The notes below the pieces were generated by a model. The model saw only the letters and a list, made by a program, of their open reading frames with translations, had not been told where the DNA came from and did not search any database. Below are positions 16,657-25,478 of a stretch of 64,000 nucleotides of DNA, one piece after another (position 1 is the stretch's first letter; every line of letters starts with the position of its first letter). Source of the stretch: Chryseobacterium soldanellicola. Lineage in GTDB: Bacteria > Bacteroidota > Bacteroidia > Flavobacteriales > Weeksellaceae. A program made the translations under genes and the position numbers. The DNA lies in the NCBI RefSeq assembly GCF_900100115.1, contig NZ_FNKL01000002.1, positions 964,988 to 1,028,987 on the forward strand, in the 5' to 3' direction.

Positions 16657-17917
16657 TCTGTTTTCTTTCGTAAAAAATGGAAATGGTTACCATTGCAATA
16701 TAAAATAAAAATAATAAAACCAACTCTTTGGCTATTCCTGAAATTCCGCTGTTTCTTAAAATAATGTCGTAATAGGCATTTAACCCCCAGTTCATGGGAG
16801 AGAACTTGGCAATACTCTGCATAAATTCAGGCATTAAAAATACCGGAACCCAGATTCCTCCGACGGCAGCTAAAACCACAACCGAAGTCGCTCCAAACGG
16901 CGCCGACTGTTCCTGGGTATCAGCTAAAGTCCCTAATAGAACACCAAAACCGATCGCTGCCAATCCTGCAAAAATCGTCACAATAATTAAATGAAACATT
17001 TTTCCAGTAACATCAAATTGCGGTAAATCCATGTAAGGGAAAAGGTAAATTCCTACCGCAACCATCAGTAAAAACTGAATGATACAAATGATAAGATAAG
17101 TGAATGTTTTCCCTAAAATATGAATGTAATAAGGAGTTGGACTCACTCTTACCCTCACGCTTGTTCCCTGACTTTTTTCTTTAACTAAATTAATAGATAA
17201 AGGCACAACAATAAAGAAAATCGCAAACAGTGCCCAAGCCGGAACATTGTGCTGAACCGAGTTTGGCATTATGTCTACTTTTCCTTTTTTTGGAGTTATT
17301 TCTTTAAAACTGATTAAATTTTTATTTTCTTCAAGATTTTCGGTGGTTCCCAACTGATCCTGGAACGCTTTGTAAATCTTTTTATTTTCGATCTCAAAAA
17401 CCATTTTATTGACAGAATTCATCACATTATTTTTGAAGCCAATATTGGTGGCAGGATCAAAATACAGATGAATATCTTTGGCCTTTACTTGAGTATTCTT
17501 TTTTGCCGAAGCAGAATCTGCCTCAATTCCAAATGAACTGACAATGGCCTGAACTTTAGCATCAATATTTGAATTTAAATCTTTCGTTAAATTTTCAGGA
17601 ATGACAATTGCCATCTGATAATCTCCGGAAAAAACCGCATCCTGAGCCGATTTTTCAGTATAATTGGTCAACAGCTGGAATGTTTTGCTGTTTTCCAGTT
17701 CATGTTTTATATTTTTTGAAACTTCAGATTTATCGTTATCAATAAAAATAATCGGGATTTTTGAACCTTCCAGATTTTTAAACGTAGAATCCTGAATTAA
17801 TGTAATCGTGATAATTAATAATAAAGGCATCACAAAAATAATGACAATTCCTCCGATATCTCTTTTCAGCAAAAGGATTTCCTTAACGAAACTTCTCCAC
17901 AATTTATACAACAACAT
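16646..17917 (-). CDS. ABC-2 type transporter permease
   Basis: 423 residues: one N-terminal membrane segment (IGGIVIIFVMPLLLIITITL), a large extracytoplasmic domain (~45-230), then five to six C-terminal membrane segments (ALFAIFFIVVPLSINLV, PYYIHILGKTFTYLIICIIQ, AIGFGVLLGTLAD), the layout of ABC-2/DrrB-like exporters. It partners the ATPase encoded directly upstream (14-nt overlap). In this operon the pair is a candidate exporter for pigment or precursor from the inner membrane. Confidence 0.85.
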   Translation of the reverse strand: MLLYKLWRSFVKEILLLKRDIGGIVIIFVMPLLLIITITLIQDSTFKNLEGSKIPIIFIDNDKSEVSKNIKHELENSKTFQLLTNYTEKSAQDAVFSGDYQMAIVIPENLTKDLNSNIDAKVQAIVSSFGIEADSASAKKNTQVKAKDIHLYFDPATNIGFKNNVMNSVNKMVFEIENKKIYKAFQDQLGTTENLEENKNLISFKEITPKKGKVDIMPNSVQHNVPAWALFAIFFIVVPLSINLVKEKSQGTSVRVRVSPTPYYIHILGKTFTYLIICIIQFLLMVAVGIYLFPYMDLPQFDVTGKMFHLIIVTIFAGLAAIGFGVLLGTLADTQEQSAPFGATSVVVLAAVGGIWVPVFLMPEFMQSIAKFSPMNWGLNAYYDIILRNSGISGIAKELVLLFLFYIAMVTISIFYERKQNAV

Positions 17918-18659
17918 CTCTTAATTCTTTTCCGGTTAATGAAATAAAAACATCTTCTAAATTCTCGGCACTTGAAACTCTGTTCACCAATTCTTCGGGC
18001 GTTCCGACCGCATGAATTTTTCCATGATCGATGATGGCAATTTTTGTACAGAATTCTTCTGCTTCAGAAAGGTGGTGCGAAGTATAAATGATGCAGGTTC
18101 CTTTTTTATTTAAATCTAAAAGATAATCAATAATTGCTTTTTTAGACTGAACATCAACACCGACTGTCGGTTCGTCCAAAAACAGAACTTTCGGGTTGTG
18201 AAGTGTTCCTGCAATAAGATTGCAACGACGTTTCATCCCCCCTGAGAACTGCTCAACTTTTTTATCAGCGAATTTTGACAAACCCATAAGCTCTAAAGAT
18301 TCGTCAATGGTATTGCGTAATTTTTTATGGCTTAAACCGTACAAACTTCCGAAAAACATTAAGTTTTCTTTAGCTGTTAAGGTTGGGTACAATGCATATT
18401 CTTGCGGAACGATCCCGATGATTTGTCTTAATTTGAAACCGTCTTTTTGAGGAGATAAACCATTAATTTTAAAAGTTCCTGAAGTAGGTTTTATCAACCC
18501 CGAAAGCATAGAAATCAAAGTCGTTTTTCCTGCTCCGTTGGGTCCTAGGATTCCATAAATCTCATTTTTATCGATATTTAATGAGATATCATTTACAGAA
18601 AACTCTTCTGCATGCTTGTACTTTTTATAGAGGTTTTTTATTTCGATGATATTCTCCAC
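17904..18659 (-). CDS. ABC transporter ATP-binding protein
   Basis: 251 residues with Walker A GPNGAGKTTL, Q-loop IVPQEYALYP, signature FSGGMKRR, Walker B VLFLDEPTVGVD and H-loop YTSHHLSEAEE, all intact. It energises the ABC-2 permease encoded next. The stop of the BtrH-like gene lies 1 nt upstream. The domain is of the DrrA/CcmA type that exports drugs, lipids or polysaccharides. Confidence 0.92.
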   Translation of the reverse strand: MENIIEIKNLYKKYKHAEEFSVNDISLNIDKNEIYGILGPNGAGKTTLISMLSGLIKPTSGTFKINGLSPQKDGFKLRQIIGIVPQEYALYPTLTAKENLMFFGSLYGLSHKKLRNTIDESLELMGLSKFADKKVEQFSGGMKRRCNLIAGTLHNPKVLFLDEPTVGVDVQSKKAIIDYLLDLNKKGTCIIYTSHHLSEAEEFCTKIAIIDHGKIHAVGTPEELVNRVSSAENLEDVFISLTGKELRDVVV

Positions 18660-18660
18660 G

Positions 18661-19656
18661 TTAGATCGCTTTTCTCAGTTTTTTATAAAAAGCTTCTTCC
18701 AGATCGGCAATATGAAGCATTGATTTTGAAAGCTCGTTATAAATATTACTTTTTGAATTTCTGTTTTTGTAAACTCTTGCAATATCTACGGCGAAATCTC
18801 TCCAAAGGTCACCGATGGCAGTGATTTCTTTTGAAAGTTCTTTTAATTCGTCATTTTTAAGAATTACAGCAGCTTCTTGCAAAAAAGCACCGTAAATAAA
18901 CCTGAACCCGCCACCGCCGGTTCCGATTTCTTCCTGCATCCTGATCAATTGCCCAAGATAATGATTGGTTACTTTTGTGCCTTTTTTCTCGGCCCATTTC
19001 GGGATATTTCTTGCTACCCATCTCATGGCTCTTACGCCAATAATAGGAACAGGAGCGAGCATATTTTTACAAGTATCTTTAATGCCTTTTTTGATGGCTT
19101 CTTCCAGATTTACATGTTCCGGAATGTAGGTAGGGTAGTACATATGCCCTTTTGGAGGCAGTGCGCCTTTGGCATATCTTACTTTTTCCAATTCTTCTTC
19201 GGAAAGGGAGGTAGTGTAATCCATTACGGGATCACTGATCAAGAATTTTCCGTTTTCTTTTCCGTAGACCACCAAATTATGGGCATTGAAATGGAATTTA
19301 TATTCTTCAGGGAAATAAGTAAGGTTAAAAACCCCAACCTGAAGTCCTGTAGGAATGTTTTTTTCTAAATTTCTCTCTAACGCCAGTTGAGCTTCTTTTG
19401 GGTTAGAAAATTTTTCTCTTTTAATTTTAATTCCCAGTCTTTTTGCCGCTTTGCTGAAAATAGCTCCGGGCATTGGTCTGTAACTAAAACCGGGTGCAAA
19501 ATTTACTTTTAAGAAAGGTAAGTACACGAAAAACAATCCGGAACCTATTCCGAAGATCATGGGTTCGCTGAGTTTTAATCCTTTGTTAAGCAATAAATTA
19601 GAGGCAACACCGTTTTCGCAATGTGCTGTTTGGTGATGTTCAAAATTGAGTTCCAT
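18661..19656 (-). CDS. BtrH N-terminal domain protein, putative acyl transferase
   Basis: 331 residues. The N-terminus HHQTAHCENGVASNLL (7-22) fits the BtrH N-terminal (DUF4872-linked) family, a papain-like fold with a candidate nucleophile at Cys13; HFNAHNLVVYGKENGKFLIS and DPVMDYTTSLSEEEL supply the likely His and Asp region. In butirosin biosynthesis BtrH moves an acyl group from an acyl carrier protein to its acceptor. In this cluster such an enzyme could join the ACP-bound polyene to the resorcinol, which is inference. TAATG overlap with the preceding gene. Confidence 0.7.
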   Translation of the reverse strand: MELNFEHHQTAHCENGVASNLLLNKGLKLSEPMIFGIGSGLFFVYLPFLKVNFAPGFSYRPMPGAIFSKAAKRLGIKIKREKFSNPKEAQLALERNLEKNIPTGLQVGVFNLTYFPEEYKFHFNAHNLVVYGKENGKFLISDPVMDYTTSLSEEELEKVRYAKGALPPKGHMYYPTYIPEHVNLEEAIKKGIKDTCKNMLAPVPIIGVRAMRWVARNIPKWAEKKGTKVTNHYLGQLIRMQEEIGTGGGGFRFIYGAFLQEAAVILKNDELKELSKEITAIGDLWRDFAVDIARVYKNRNSKSNIYNELSKSMLHIADLEEAFYKKLRKAI

Positions 19657-20060
19657 TATTTTCCGTTGAAATTTTTTAATTCATCCACTGAAATCCCGAA
19701 TGCGTCGGCGTATTTTTTCAGTACAGAATCGCTTAGTGTCTTAAAAATTTTTGGTTTTGCGTGTCTTTTCACTCGCCACTGCCACATTCCGACATAGGCT
19801 GCAAGAACCTGTACATCCATTTTATTCAGTTCCATGAAATAAATAATAGGGCTTACTGTATTATTGGCAACGTTTTGTTTTGCTTCTTCTATTCTTTCAT
19901 TAATTAAAGCTAAAGACTCTTCCAAAGCAGCTTTTTTAGCTTCCCAACCGATGCTGTTGGCGGTTGTGTAGTTGTTGTTTTCATCGGTCACGTACAAAAC
20001 CTCGGTCATATTTGCCGATTTCAGGTTGCTTTCGTCTTGAGGAAGGTCTTGCTTTTTCAT
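19656..20060 (-). CDS. Conserved pigment-operon protein, first gene of the long operon
   Basis: 134 residues, no signal peptide. A central coiled-coil-like helix (ALEESLALINERIEEAKQNV) and MDVQVLAAYVGMWQWRVKRH are followed by YADAFGISVDELKNF, which resembles the last helices of Cro/C1-type HTH domains. No catalytic motif is visible. It overlaps the BtrH-like gene by 1 nt and is the first gene of the operon, so a scaffold or regulatory role is conceivable. I do not recognise a characterised homologue. Confidence 0.6.
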   Translation of the reverse strand: MKKQDLPQDESNLKSANMTEVLYVTDENNNYTTANSIGWEAKKAALEESLALINERIEEAKQNVANNTVSPIIYFMELNKMDVQVLAAYVGMWQWRVKRHAKPKIFKTLSDSVLKKYADAFGISVDELKNFNGK

Positions 20061-20316
20061 CTAAATATTTTTTAAGTTTTAGATCTCAGATGAAAAAAAT
20101 TCACCTGTTTTATGATTAACGGTATCGATCGGCTAAAATAGTGAAAATAGATTATATGTAAATCATATTATCTTTAGGGATAAAAATGTGCTTTAATTCA
20201 CTGATAATAAATAAAGACTTTATAAAATATCTCATATTTGTAAAATAGATGATCTGTAACAACTCTATGAGATATTCAGACTAATCTATTTGAAATTTGA
20301 TTAAATAAATAATACT
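20061..20316. other. Divergent intergenic region between the pigment operon and the M16 gene
   Basis: 256 nt of very AT-rich DNA that must hold start signals for both directions. The only near-consensus -7 element I see is CATATTTG at 20233-20240 (plus strand), without a clear TTTG upstream. No confident promoter for the minus-strand operon was found. Confidence 0.35.
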
Positions 20317-23229
20317 ATGAAGAAATTTTTTATTTCTGTTTCGCTTTTTTGTATGTTGAGTGCAATGGCGCAGAAATTTGAAACACAAAAACTGACGGAT
20401 AATCAGGGATATACCTATGAAACGGTGAAAAATGATCTGTCGGGTGTGAGAGTTTATACGTTAAAGAACGGATTGAAAGTTTATCTGGCAAAAAATGAGG
20501 ATGCCCCAAGAATTCAAACGTATATTCCGGTAAGAACGGGATCAAACAATGATCCGAGTGATAATACGGGATTAGCTCATTACTTGGAGCACATGGTTTT
20601 CAAGGGAACTTCACATTTGGGAACTCAGGATTGGGCAAAAGAAAAAGTTTTGCTTCAGCAGATTTCTGATCTTTATGAGCAGCATAAAGCAGAAAAAGAT
20701 CCTGAAAAGAAAAAAGCACTGTACAAAAAAATCGATGAGGTTTCTCAGGAAGCATCGAAATATGCGATCGCTAATGAATATGATAAAGCAATTTCATCTT
20801 TGGGAGCAACAGGAACCAACGCCCACACGTGGTTGGATGAAACGGTTTATAAAAACAATATTCCCGCAAATGAGCTTGAAAAATGGCTTAAAGTAGAAAA
20901 AGAACGTTTTTCTGAATTGGTTTTAAGGCTTTTCCATACAGAATTGGAAGCGGTTTATGAGGAATACAACAGAGCTCAGGATAACGACGGTCGTTTGGTA
21001 AATTATGCTTTAATGGAAGCACTTTTCCCGAAACATCCAAACGGACAGCAAACTACAATTGGAACTTCAGAACATTTGAAAAGCCCTTCAATGGTAGCGA
21101 TTCATAAATATTTTGACACGTATTATGTTCCTAATAATATGGCGGTTGTTTTAGTTGGAGATCTGGATTATGATAAAACGATAAAATTAGTTGATCAGTA
21201 TTTCGGTTCTTTCAAATACAAAGAATTGCCAATGAAAAAAATGGTAACGGAAGCTCCAATGACTTCAATTGTTACCAGAACAGTAAAAAGTCCGTCAACA
21301 CCGAGAATGACAATGGCCTGGAGAACCGATTCTTACGGAACTCAGGAAGCAAGATTGGCTGATGTTGTGGCTGAAATTTTAAGTAACAGAGGTGATGCAG
21401 GCTTGATCGATCTTAATATTAATCAAAAACAAAAAACTTTAGGCGCAGGAGCTTACGAATCACCATTTAAAATGTACGGTTCTTTTGCGTTGACGGTAAC
21501 TCCGAAAGACGGACAAAGTTTTGATGAGGCTAAAAAATTATTGCTCGATCAATTAAATTTGGTTAAAAAAGGTCAATTCCCTGACTGGATGCTGAAAGCG
21601 ATCGTGAACGATAAGAAAGTTCAGAGAATGAAGACCTGGGAAACGGCAGATGGCTTAGCGACCAATCTTTACGATTCTTATATCAATGGCAGAACCTGGC
21701 AGCAGGAATTGGATGAAATTAATGAATATGAAAAAATCTCAAAATCTGATGTTGTAAAATTTGCGAATGAATTTTTCAAGGATAATTATGTAGTTGTTTA
21801 CAAAGAAAAAGGAGTGAATGATAAGCTGGTTCGTGTACAAAATCCGGGAATTACGCCGATTAAACTGAACAGAGAGGCTCAATCACCTTTCTTAAAAGAA
21901 GTTTTAGCGATAAAACCGACAGAAATCAAGCCTGAATTTATCGATTATAAAACAGCGATTCAAACGTCTCAGATTAAAGACAAAAAAATAAGCTTTGTTA
22001 AAAATAAATACAACGAAATTGCTCAGGTTAACTATATTTTCCCTTTCGGAACAGATAATGACAAAGAATTGTCCCTTGCAATTACAACTTTAGAATATTT
22101 AGGAACAGATAAATATACGCCTGAACAGTTGAAAGAGGAATTCTACAAGCTTGGAATTTCAAACTCTTTCAGAACTTCAAATGACCAGACAGTGATCACG
22201 TTGAGCGGACTGGAAAGTAATATGCAAAAAGGTGTTGAGCTGATGAATCATTGGCTGACCAACGTAAAAGCAGACAAAGCAATCTACGATCAAACCGTAA
22301 AAACGATCTTAGAATCAAGAGAAGTTGCGAAAAAAGATAAGACAAGAATCATGGCTGCATTGAGCAATTATGCGAAATACGGGAAAGATTCTAGAATGAC
22401 GGATATTGTTTCCAAGGAGCGTATGCAAAGCATCAATGTTGATGATTTAATGAAAAAAATTAAGACGATCAATCAATATCCTTACGAAGTTTTCTTATAC
22501 GGAGAAGATCAGAAAGGATTGGAAAAAGCAGTTAAGCCTTACATCGCCAACACGACCTTACAGCCTGCAAAAGCAAAAATATATGCTGAGCCTGCAACAG
22601 AAGGAAAGGTATATTTCACCAATTACGACATGGTACAAATGGAAATGTCTAAAATTGCAAAGGGTGACAACGTAAACCTTGGAAACTTCGGAAAAGCCAA
22701 TGTTTTCAACGAATATTTCGGGCGAGGATTGTCTTCTATCGTTTTCCAGGAGATAAGAGAAAGTAAGTCTCTGGCGTATTCTGCCTATGTTTCTTACGCG
22801 ACAGCTAACGAAAAAGATCACCCGAATTATGTAACGAATTATATCGGAACTCAGGCAAATAAATTACCTTTGGCTGTAACGGCAATGAATGATTTAATGG
22901 CTCAATTGCCACAAATCCCGGCTCAGTTTGAAAATTCTAAAGGTTCTGCACTGAAGCAGATTGCATCCAACAGAATCAACAGAACGAGCATTTTCTTTAA
23001 TCAGTTAGCACTGAAAAAATTAGGCGTTGATTATGATATCAGAAAAGATATTTATGCTGAAATCCAGGGATTGAGCTTACCTCAGCTGACAAGCTTTTAT
23101 GACACTGAGATCAAACCATTGAAATACAATACAGCCATCATCGGGAAAAAAGAAAACCTGAATATGGAATCTATTAATAAAATGGGAGAATTTAAAGAGG
23201 TGACTCTTGAAGAGATCTTCGGGTATTAA
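20317..23229 (+). CDS. Secreted M16 family zinc metallopeptidase (two-domain)
   Basis: 970 residues with a signal peptide (FFISVSLFCMLSAMAQ). The zinc motif HxxEH is HYLEH at 88-92, with a third ligand in ELEAVYEEY (about 209-217); the second half (from ~540) is the inactive M16 domain repeat. Size and layout match the ~900-970 residue M16 peptidases of Bacteroidota, which degrade peptides in the periplasm. It stands alone on the plus strand between the two pigment operons and ends in its own terminator. No link with pigment synthesis is evident beyond location. Confidence 0.92.
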   Translation: MKKFFISVSLFCMLSAMAQKFETQKLTDNQGYTYETVKNDLSGVRVYTLKNGLKVYLAKNEDAPRIQTYIPVRTGSNNDPSDNTGLAHYLEHMVFKGTSHLGTQDWAKEKVLLQQISDLYEQHKAEKDPEKKKALYKKIDEVSQEASKYAIANEYDKAISSLGATGTNAHTWLDETVYKNNIPANELEKWLKVEKERFSELVLRLFHTELEAVYEEYNRAQDNDGRLVNYALMEALFPKHPNGQQTTIGTSEHLKSPSMVAIHKYFDTYYVPNNMAVVLVGDLDYDKTIKLVDQYFGSFKYKELPMKKMVTEAPMTSIVTRTVKSPSTPRMTMAWRTDSYGTQEARLADVVAEILSNRGDAGLIDLNINQKQKTLGAGAYESPFKMYGSFALTVTPKDGQSFDEAKKLLLDQLNLVKKGQFPDWMLKAIVNDKKVQRMKTWETADGLATNLYDSYINGRTWQQELDEINEYEKISKSDVVKFANEFFKDNYVVVYKEKGVNDKLVRVQNPGITPIKLNREAQSPFLKEVLAIKPTEIKPEFIDYKTAIQTSQIKDKKISFVKNKYNEIAQVNYIFPFGTDNDKELSLAITTLEYLGTDKYTPEQLKEEFYKLGISNSFRTSNDQTVITLSGLESNMQKGVELMNHWLTNVKADKAIYDQTVKTILESREVAKKDKTRIMAALSNYAKYGKDSRMTDIVSKERMQSINVDDLMKKIKTINQYPYEVFLYGEDQKGLEKAVKPYIANTTLQPAKAKIYAEPATEGKVYFTNYDMVQMEMSKIAKGDNVNLGNFGKANVFNEYFGRGLSSIVFQEIRESKSLAYSAYVSYATANEKDHPNYVTNYIGTQANKLPLAVTAMNDLMAQLPQIPAQFENSKGSALKQIASNRINRTSIFFNQLALKKLGVDYDIRKDIYAEIQGLSLPQLTSFYDTEIKPLKYNTAIIGKKENLNMESINKMGEFKEVTLEEIFGY

Positions 23230-23251
23230 TTTTTAAATTAAAATGATATTG

Positions 23252-23286
23252 AAAGTGAGGTAGAAATGCCTCACTTTTTGTTTTTT
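23252..23286 (+). terminator. Rho-independent terminator after the M16 gene
   Basis: AAAGTGAGG at 23252-23260 pairs exactly with CCTCACTTT at 23269-23277, followed by a T-rich run. Confidence 0.85.
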
Positions 23287-23292
23287 GTTTTG

Positions 23293-23393
23293 ACCACAGA
23301 TTTACACGAATTTGCACAAATGATTGAGAATAATAAAAATGTAAAAAATATTTAAAACATAAACATCTGTGCAAATTCGTGTAAATCTGTGGT
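23293..23393. repeat. 26-bp perfect inverted repeat with a 49-nt loop
   Basis: The left arm 23293-23318 (ACCACAGATTTACACGAATT...) is exactly inverted at 23368-23393. The loop is AT-only in most of its length. The arm sequence is of a type repeated in flavobacterial intergenic DNA; a degenerate fragment (AGCACAGATTTACA) is at 46295-46310. It lies between the converging M16 gene and second pigment operon. Confidence 0.75.
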
Positions 23394-23457
23394 TAACATA
23401 AAAGGAAACAAAAAGCTGCACAAAACGTACAGCTTTTATATATGTAAAGTAAATTTT

Positions 23458-23901
23458 CTAAGATTTCACTTCCTGAATAAACAAATTGATTTCCGCTCTG
23501 ATCAGCAATTCGTCATTATTAAAAGTCTCACAAAAGATATTGCAGATGTTTTCATATTGAGAAATCAACGATGCTTTTGAAATAATCTTATCACCAACTT
23601 TTGGAAGTGCAAAAATTTCAATTTTCTTGATATTGGTAATAAAACCGATTACTTTTGTGTCAGCTTCAGGGTTTTCGAAGAAACTTTGCCCTAGAATTGA
23701 GGAACAGGTTTGTGCCAAATTTTCAATTAACCCTGCTTCAACAAATTCATTATGATGAACAAAAATATTGTCTTCCAGAATTTCAAAGGAAGTCACAACT
23801 TTTTCTTTGGTCAGTTCCAAAATATAATCGGCCATCAGCATTGGCTCGCGATGCGGCAGAAAATTGTGTATGTTGATGATATTATCTTCCTTGATTTCCA
23901 T
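23458..23901 (-). CDS. FabZ-like hotdog dehydratase, pigment operon 2, last gene
   Basis: 147 residues with the hotdog opening LPHREPMLMADYILEL (14-29) and EAGLIENLAQTCSSILG (56-72), resembling FabZ-type 3-hydroxyacyl-ACP dehydratases, although the usual GHFPG is replaced by VHHNEFVEAGLIEN, so activity may differ. It is the partner of the neighbouring hotdog protein (5-nt gap), and the two might form a heteromer like other dehydratase pairs of aryl polyene loci. It ends the darA/darB operon. Confidence 0.72.
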   Translation of the reverse strand: MEIKEDNIINIHNFLPHREPMLMADYILELTKEKVVTSFEILEDNIFVHHNEFVEAGLIENLAQTCSSILGQSFFENPEADTKVIGFITNIKKIEIFALPKVGDKIISKASLISQYENICNIFCETFNNDELLIRAEINLFIQEVKS

Positions 23902-23906
23902 TACAA

Positions 23907-24338
23907 TTATTTTACAACAGTTTTCATTTGGGATTTTGCGATAACGGTTTCATTGATCTTAGTGATAATTTCAACCAACGTTACGCCCATCATTTCATTC
24001 AGAATCGTAGCTTCCGTTGTGAGCTGATCTCCTACTTTAGGCAAAGCCTCGGCTTCAAAAGATTTGATCGCGCCAATATATCCTGTCGGAGCTTCTTTTC
24101 CTAACAAATAAAATTGATACCCCGTGTGTAAAGCCACACTTTGCGCCTGATGCTCGATCAATCCTGAAGCCTGAAAAATCCCGTTCTGAACAAAAATATT
24201 ATCCTCTTTTATTTCAAATCCTGAAATTAAATGATTTTCAGAATAGGCTGCAATGCTGTTGACCATTACAAAAGGGAATCGTTGCGGAATTAAGCTTTCC
24301 ACAAAATTTTGATCGGATGTCGGCAATTTGTTTTCCAT
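23907..24338 (-). CDS. FabZ-like hotdog dehydratase, pigment operon 2
   Basis: 143 residues from the ATG at 24338, which overlaps the darB stop as TAATG. The text SLIPQRFPFVMVNSIAAY and ASGLIEHQAQSVALHTGY aligns with the two conserved regions of FabZ-like hotdog proteins; the second contains the Glu and His (GLIEHQAQ) typical of the dehydratase helix. Likely acts on 3-hydroxyacyl-ACP in polyene or resorcinol precursor formation. Sequence is related to, but clearly different from, the downstream hotdog protein. Confidence 0.72.
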   Translation of the reverse strand: MENKLPTSDQNFVESLIPQRFPFVMVNSIAAYSENHLISGFEIKEDNIFVQNGIFQASGLIEHQAQSVALHTGYQFYLLGKEAPTGYIGAIKSFEAEALPKVGDQLTTEATILNEMMGVTLVEIITKINETVIAKSQMKTVVK

Positions 24339-25477
24339 TAGTAAACGGTTAACAAAGCACAAGAATAGGCAAATCTTCCACTTTCAGGAACACAAAGAAG
24401 CACTTTTTCTCCTTTTTTCAATCTTCCCGAATTCATTAATTGCTCTAAAGCGATGAAAATAGAACCTGCGCCGATATTTCCCACTTCAGAAAGGTTATAG
24501 AACCATTTTTCCCAAGGGAAATCCAATCCTACATTCGCAAATTCGTTTTTTAAACCTTCTTTAAAATAACCTGAAGAAATATGTGCCAAAACATGGTCAA
24601 CAGTGTCAGGATCAAGATTATGCTTGTCGAATGAAGATCTCAAACTTTCGGCACCTTTCACTAAAATATATTTATCTAAAATTTTAGTGTCTTGTTTTAA
24701 TGCAAAAATTGATTGCTTCAGCCATTCGTCAGATGGATAATCTGCCCATGATTTTAAGCTTCCGTCTTCCTGCTTTTCACAACCGGAATACATACAGGCT
24801 TCGATCTCGTGTGCGTAAGAATAAAAATCAATGAATTCTATTTTTAAAGAAACTTCATTTTCTCTTGGTTGGTTTTCCAGTAAAAAAGCTCCGGCACCAT
24901 CAGAAAGCATCCATCTCAGGAATTCTCTTTTGAAAGCAATAATGGGTCTTTCTTCTAATAAAACTAAATTTTCTGCTTCATGGTTGAATTTATCGGCCGT
25001 CATCCAGGCAGACATTCTTTCAGAGCCTAAGCAGACTGCATTTTTATGAACTCCTGCTTTTACAGAAAGAAAACCGTAGTTCAGCGCGTTCATCCCGGAA
25101 TTGCAAAGCCCCGTTGCGGTGTTAATGGCTAAAGGTTTTCCAATGTTAAGCTCACCGTGGATCATGGAAGCATGGGAAGGCTGTATCTGATCGGGAGAAG
25201 AGGTTCCTACGGAAAGAAGCTCCATATCTTCTTTTCTGAATTTGTCATCAAAAAGTCCTTCTACAGCGTTGGCTGCGATCTGAGCATTGGTATGGGTGGG
25301 ATTTCCTTCTTTGTCTAAAGCGTAATACCTTGTCGTAATTTTGTTATTCCTTAAAATAAGAGCTTTTGCCTTAGAGGGAGCGTCATTTATATAACCAAGA
25401 TACGTTTCCATTTCATCATTTGAAACCGGCTCATTGGGTAGGTATGTTGATGCTTTTGTTATAAATACGTCGTACAT
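24338..25477 (-). CDS. darB: DarB-type ketosynthase (KAS III fold), dialkylresorcinol formation
   Basis: 379 residues with the KAS III layout: Cys125 in TGLCNSGMNALNYG, His in DHVLAHISSGYF and Asn in EVGNIGAGSIFIALEQ, so Cys-His-Asn are all present. In dialkylresorcinol pathways DarB condenses two beta-ketoacyl precursors and DarA aromatises the product; flexirubins contain such a resorcinol. It is 1 nt from darA, and the pairing makes the assignment strong. Slightly longer than FabH (317 aa), as expected for DarB. Confidence 0.85.
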   Translation of the reverse strand: MYDVFITKASTYLPNEPVSNDEMETYLGYINDAPSKAKALILRNNKITTRYYALDKEGNPTHTNAQIAANAVEGLFDDKFRKEDMELLSVGTSSPDQIQPSHASMIHGELNIGKPLAINTATGLCNSGMNALNYGFLSVKAGVHKNAVCLGSERMSAWMTADKFNHEAENLVLLEERPIIAFKREFLRWMLSDGAGAFLLENQPRENEVSLKIEFIDFYSYAHEIEACMYSGCEKQEDGSLKSWADYPSDEWLKQSIFALKQDTKILDKYILVKGAESLRSSFDKHNLDPDTVDHVLAHISSGYFKEGLKNEFANVGLDFPWEKWFYNLSEVGNIGAGSIFIALEQLMNSGRLKKGEKVLLCVPESGRFAYSCALLTVY

Positions 25478-25478
25478 T

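Noticed and set aside
18877..19368. 163-codon frame on the plus strand opposite the BtrH-like gene
   Set aside because: It is fully antisense to a conserved gene; the composition is that of a mirror frame.
20317..23229. M16 peptidase as part of the pigment pathway
   Set aside because: Opposite strand, own terminator and a common secreted family; nothing in the sequence links it to pigment synthesis.
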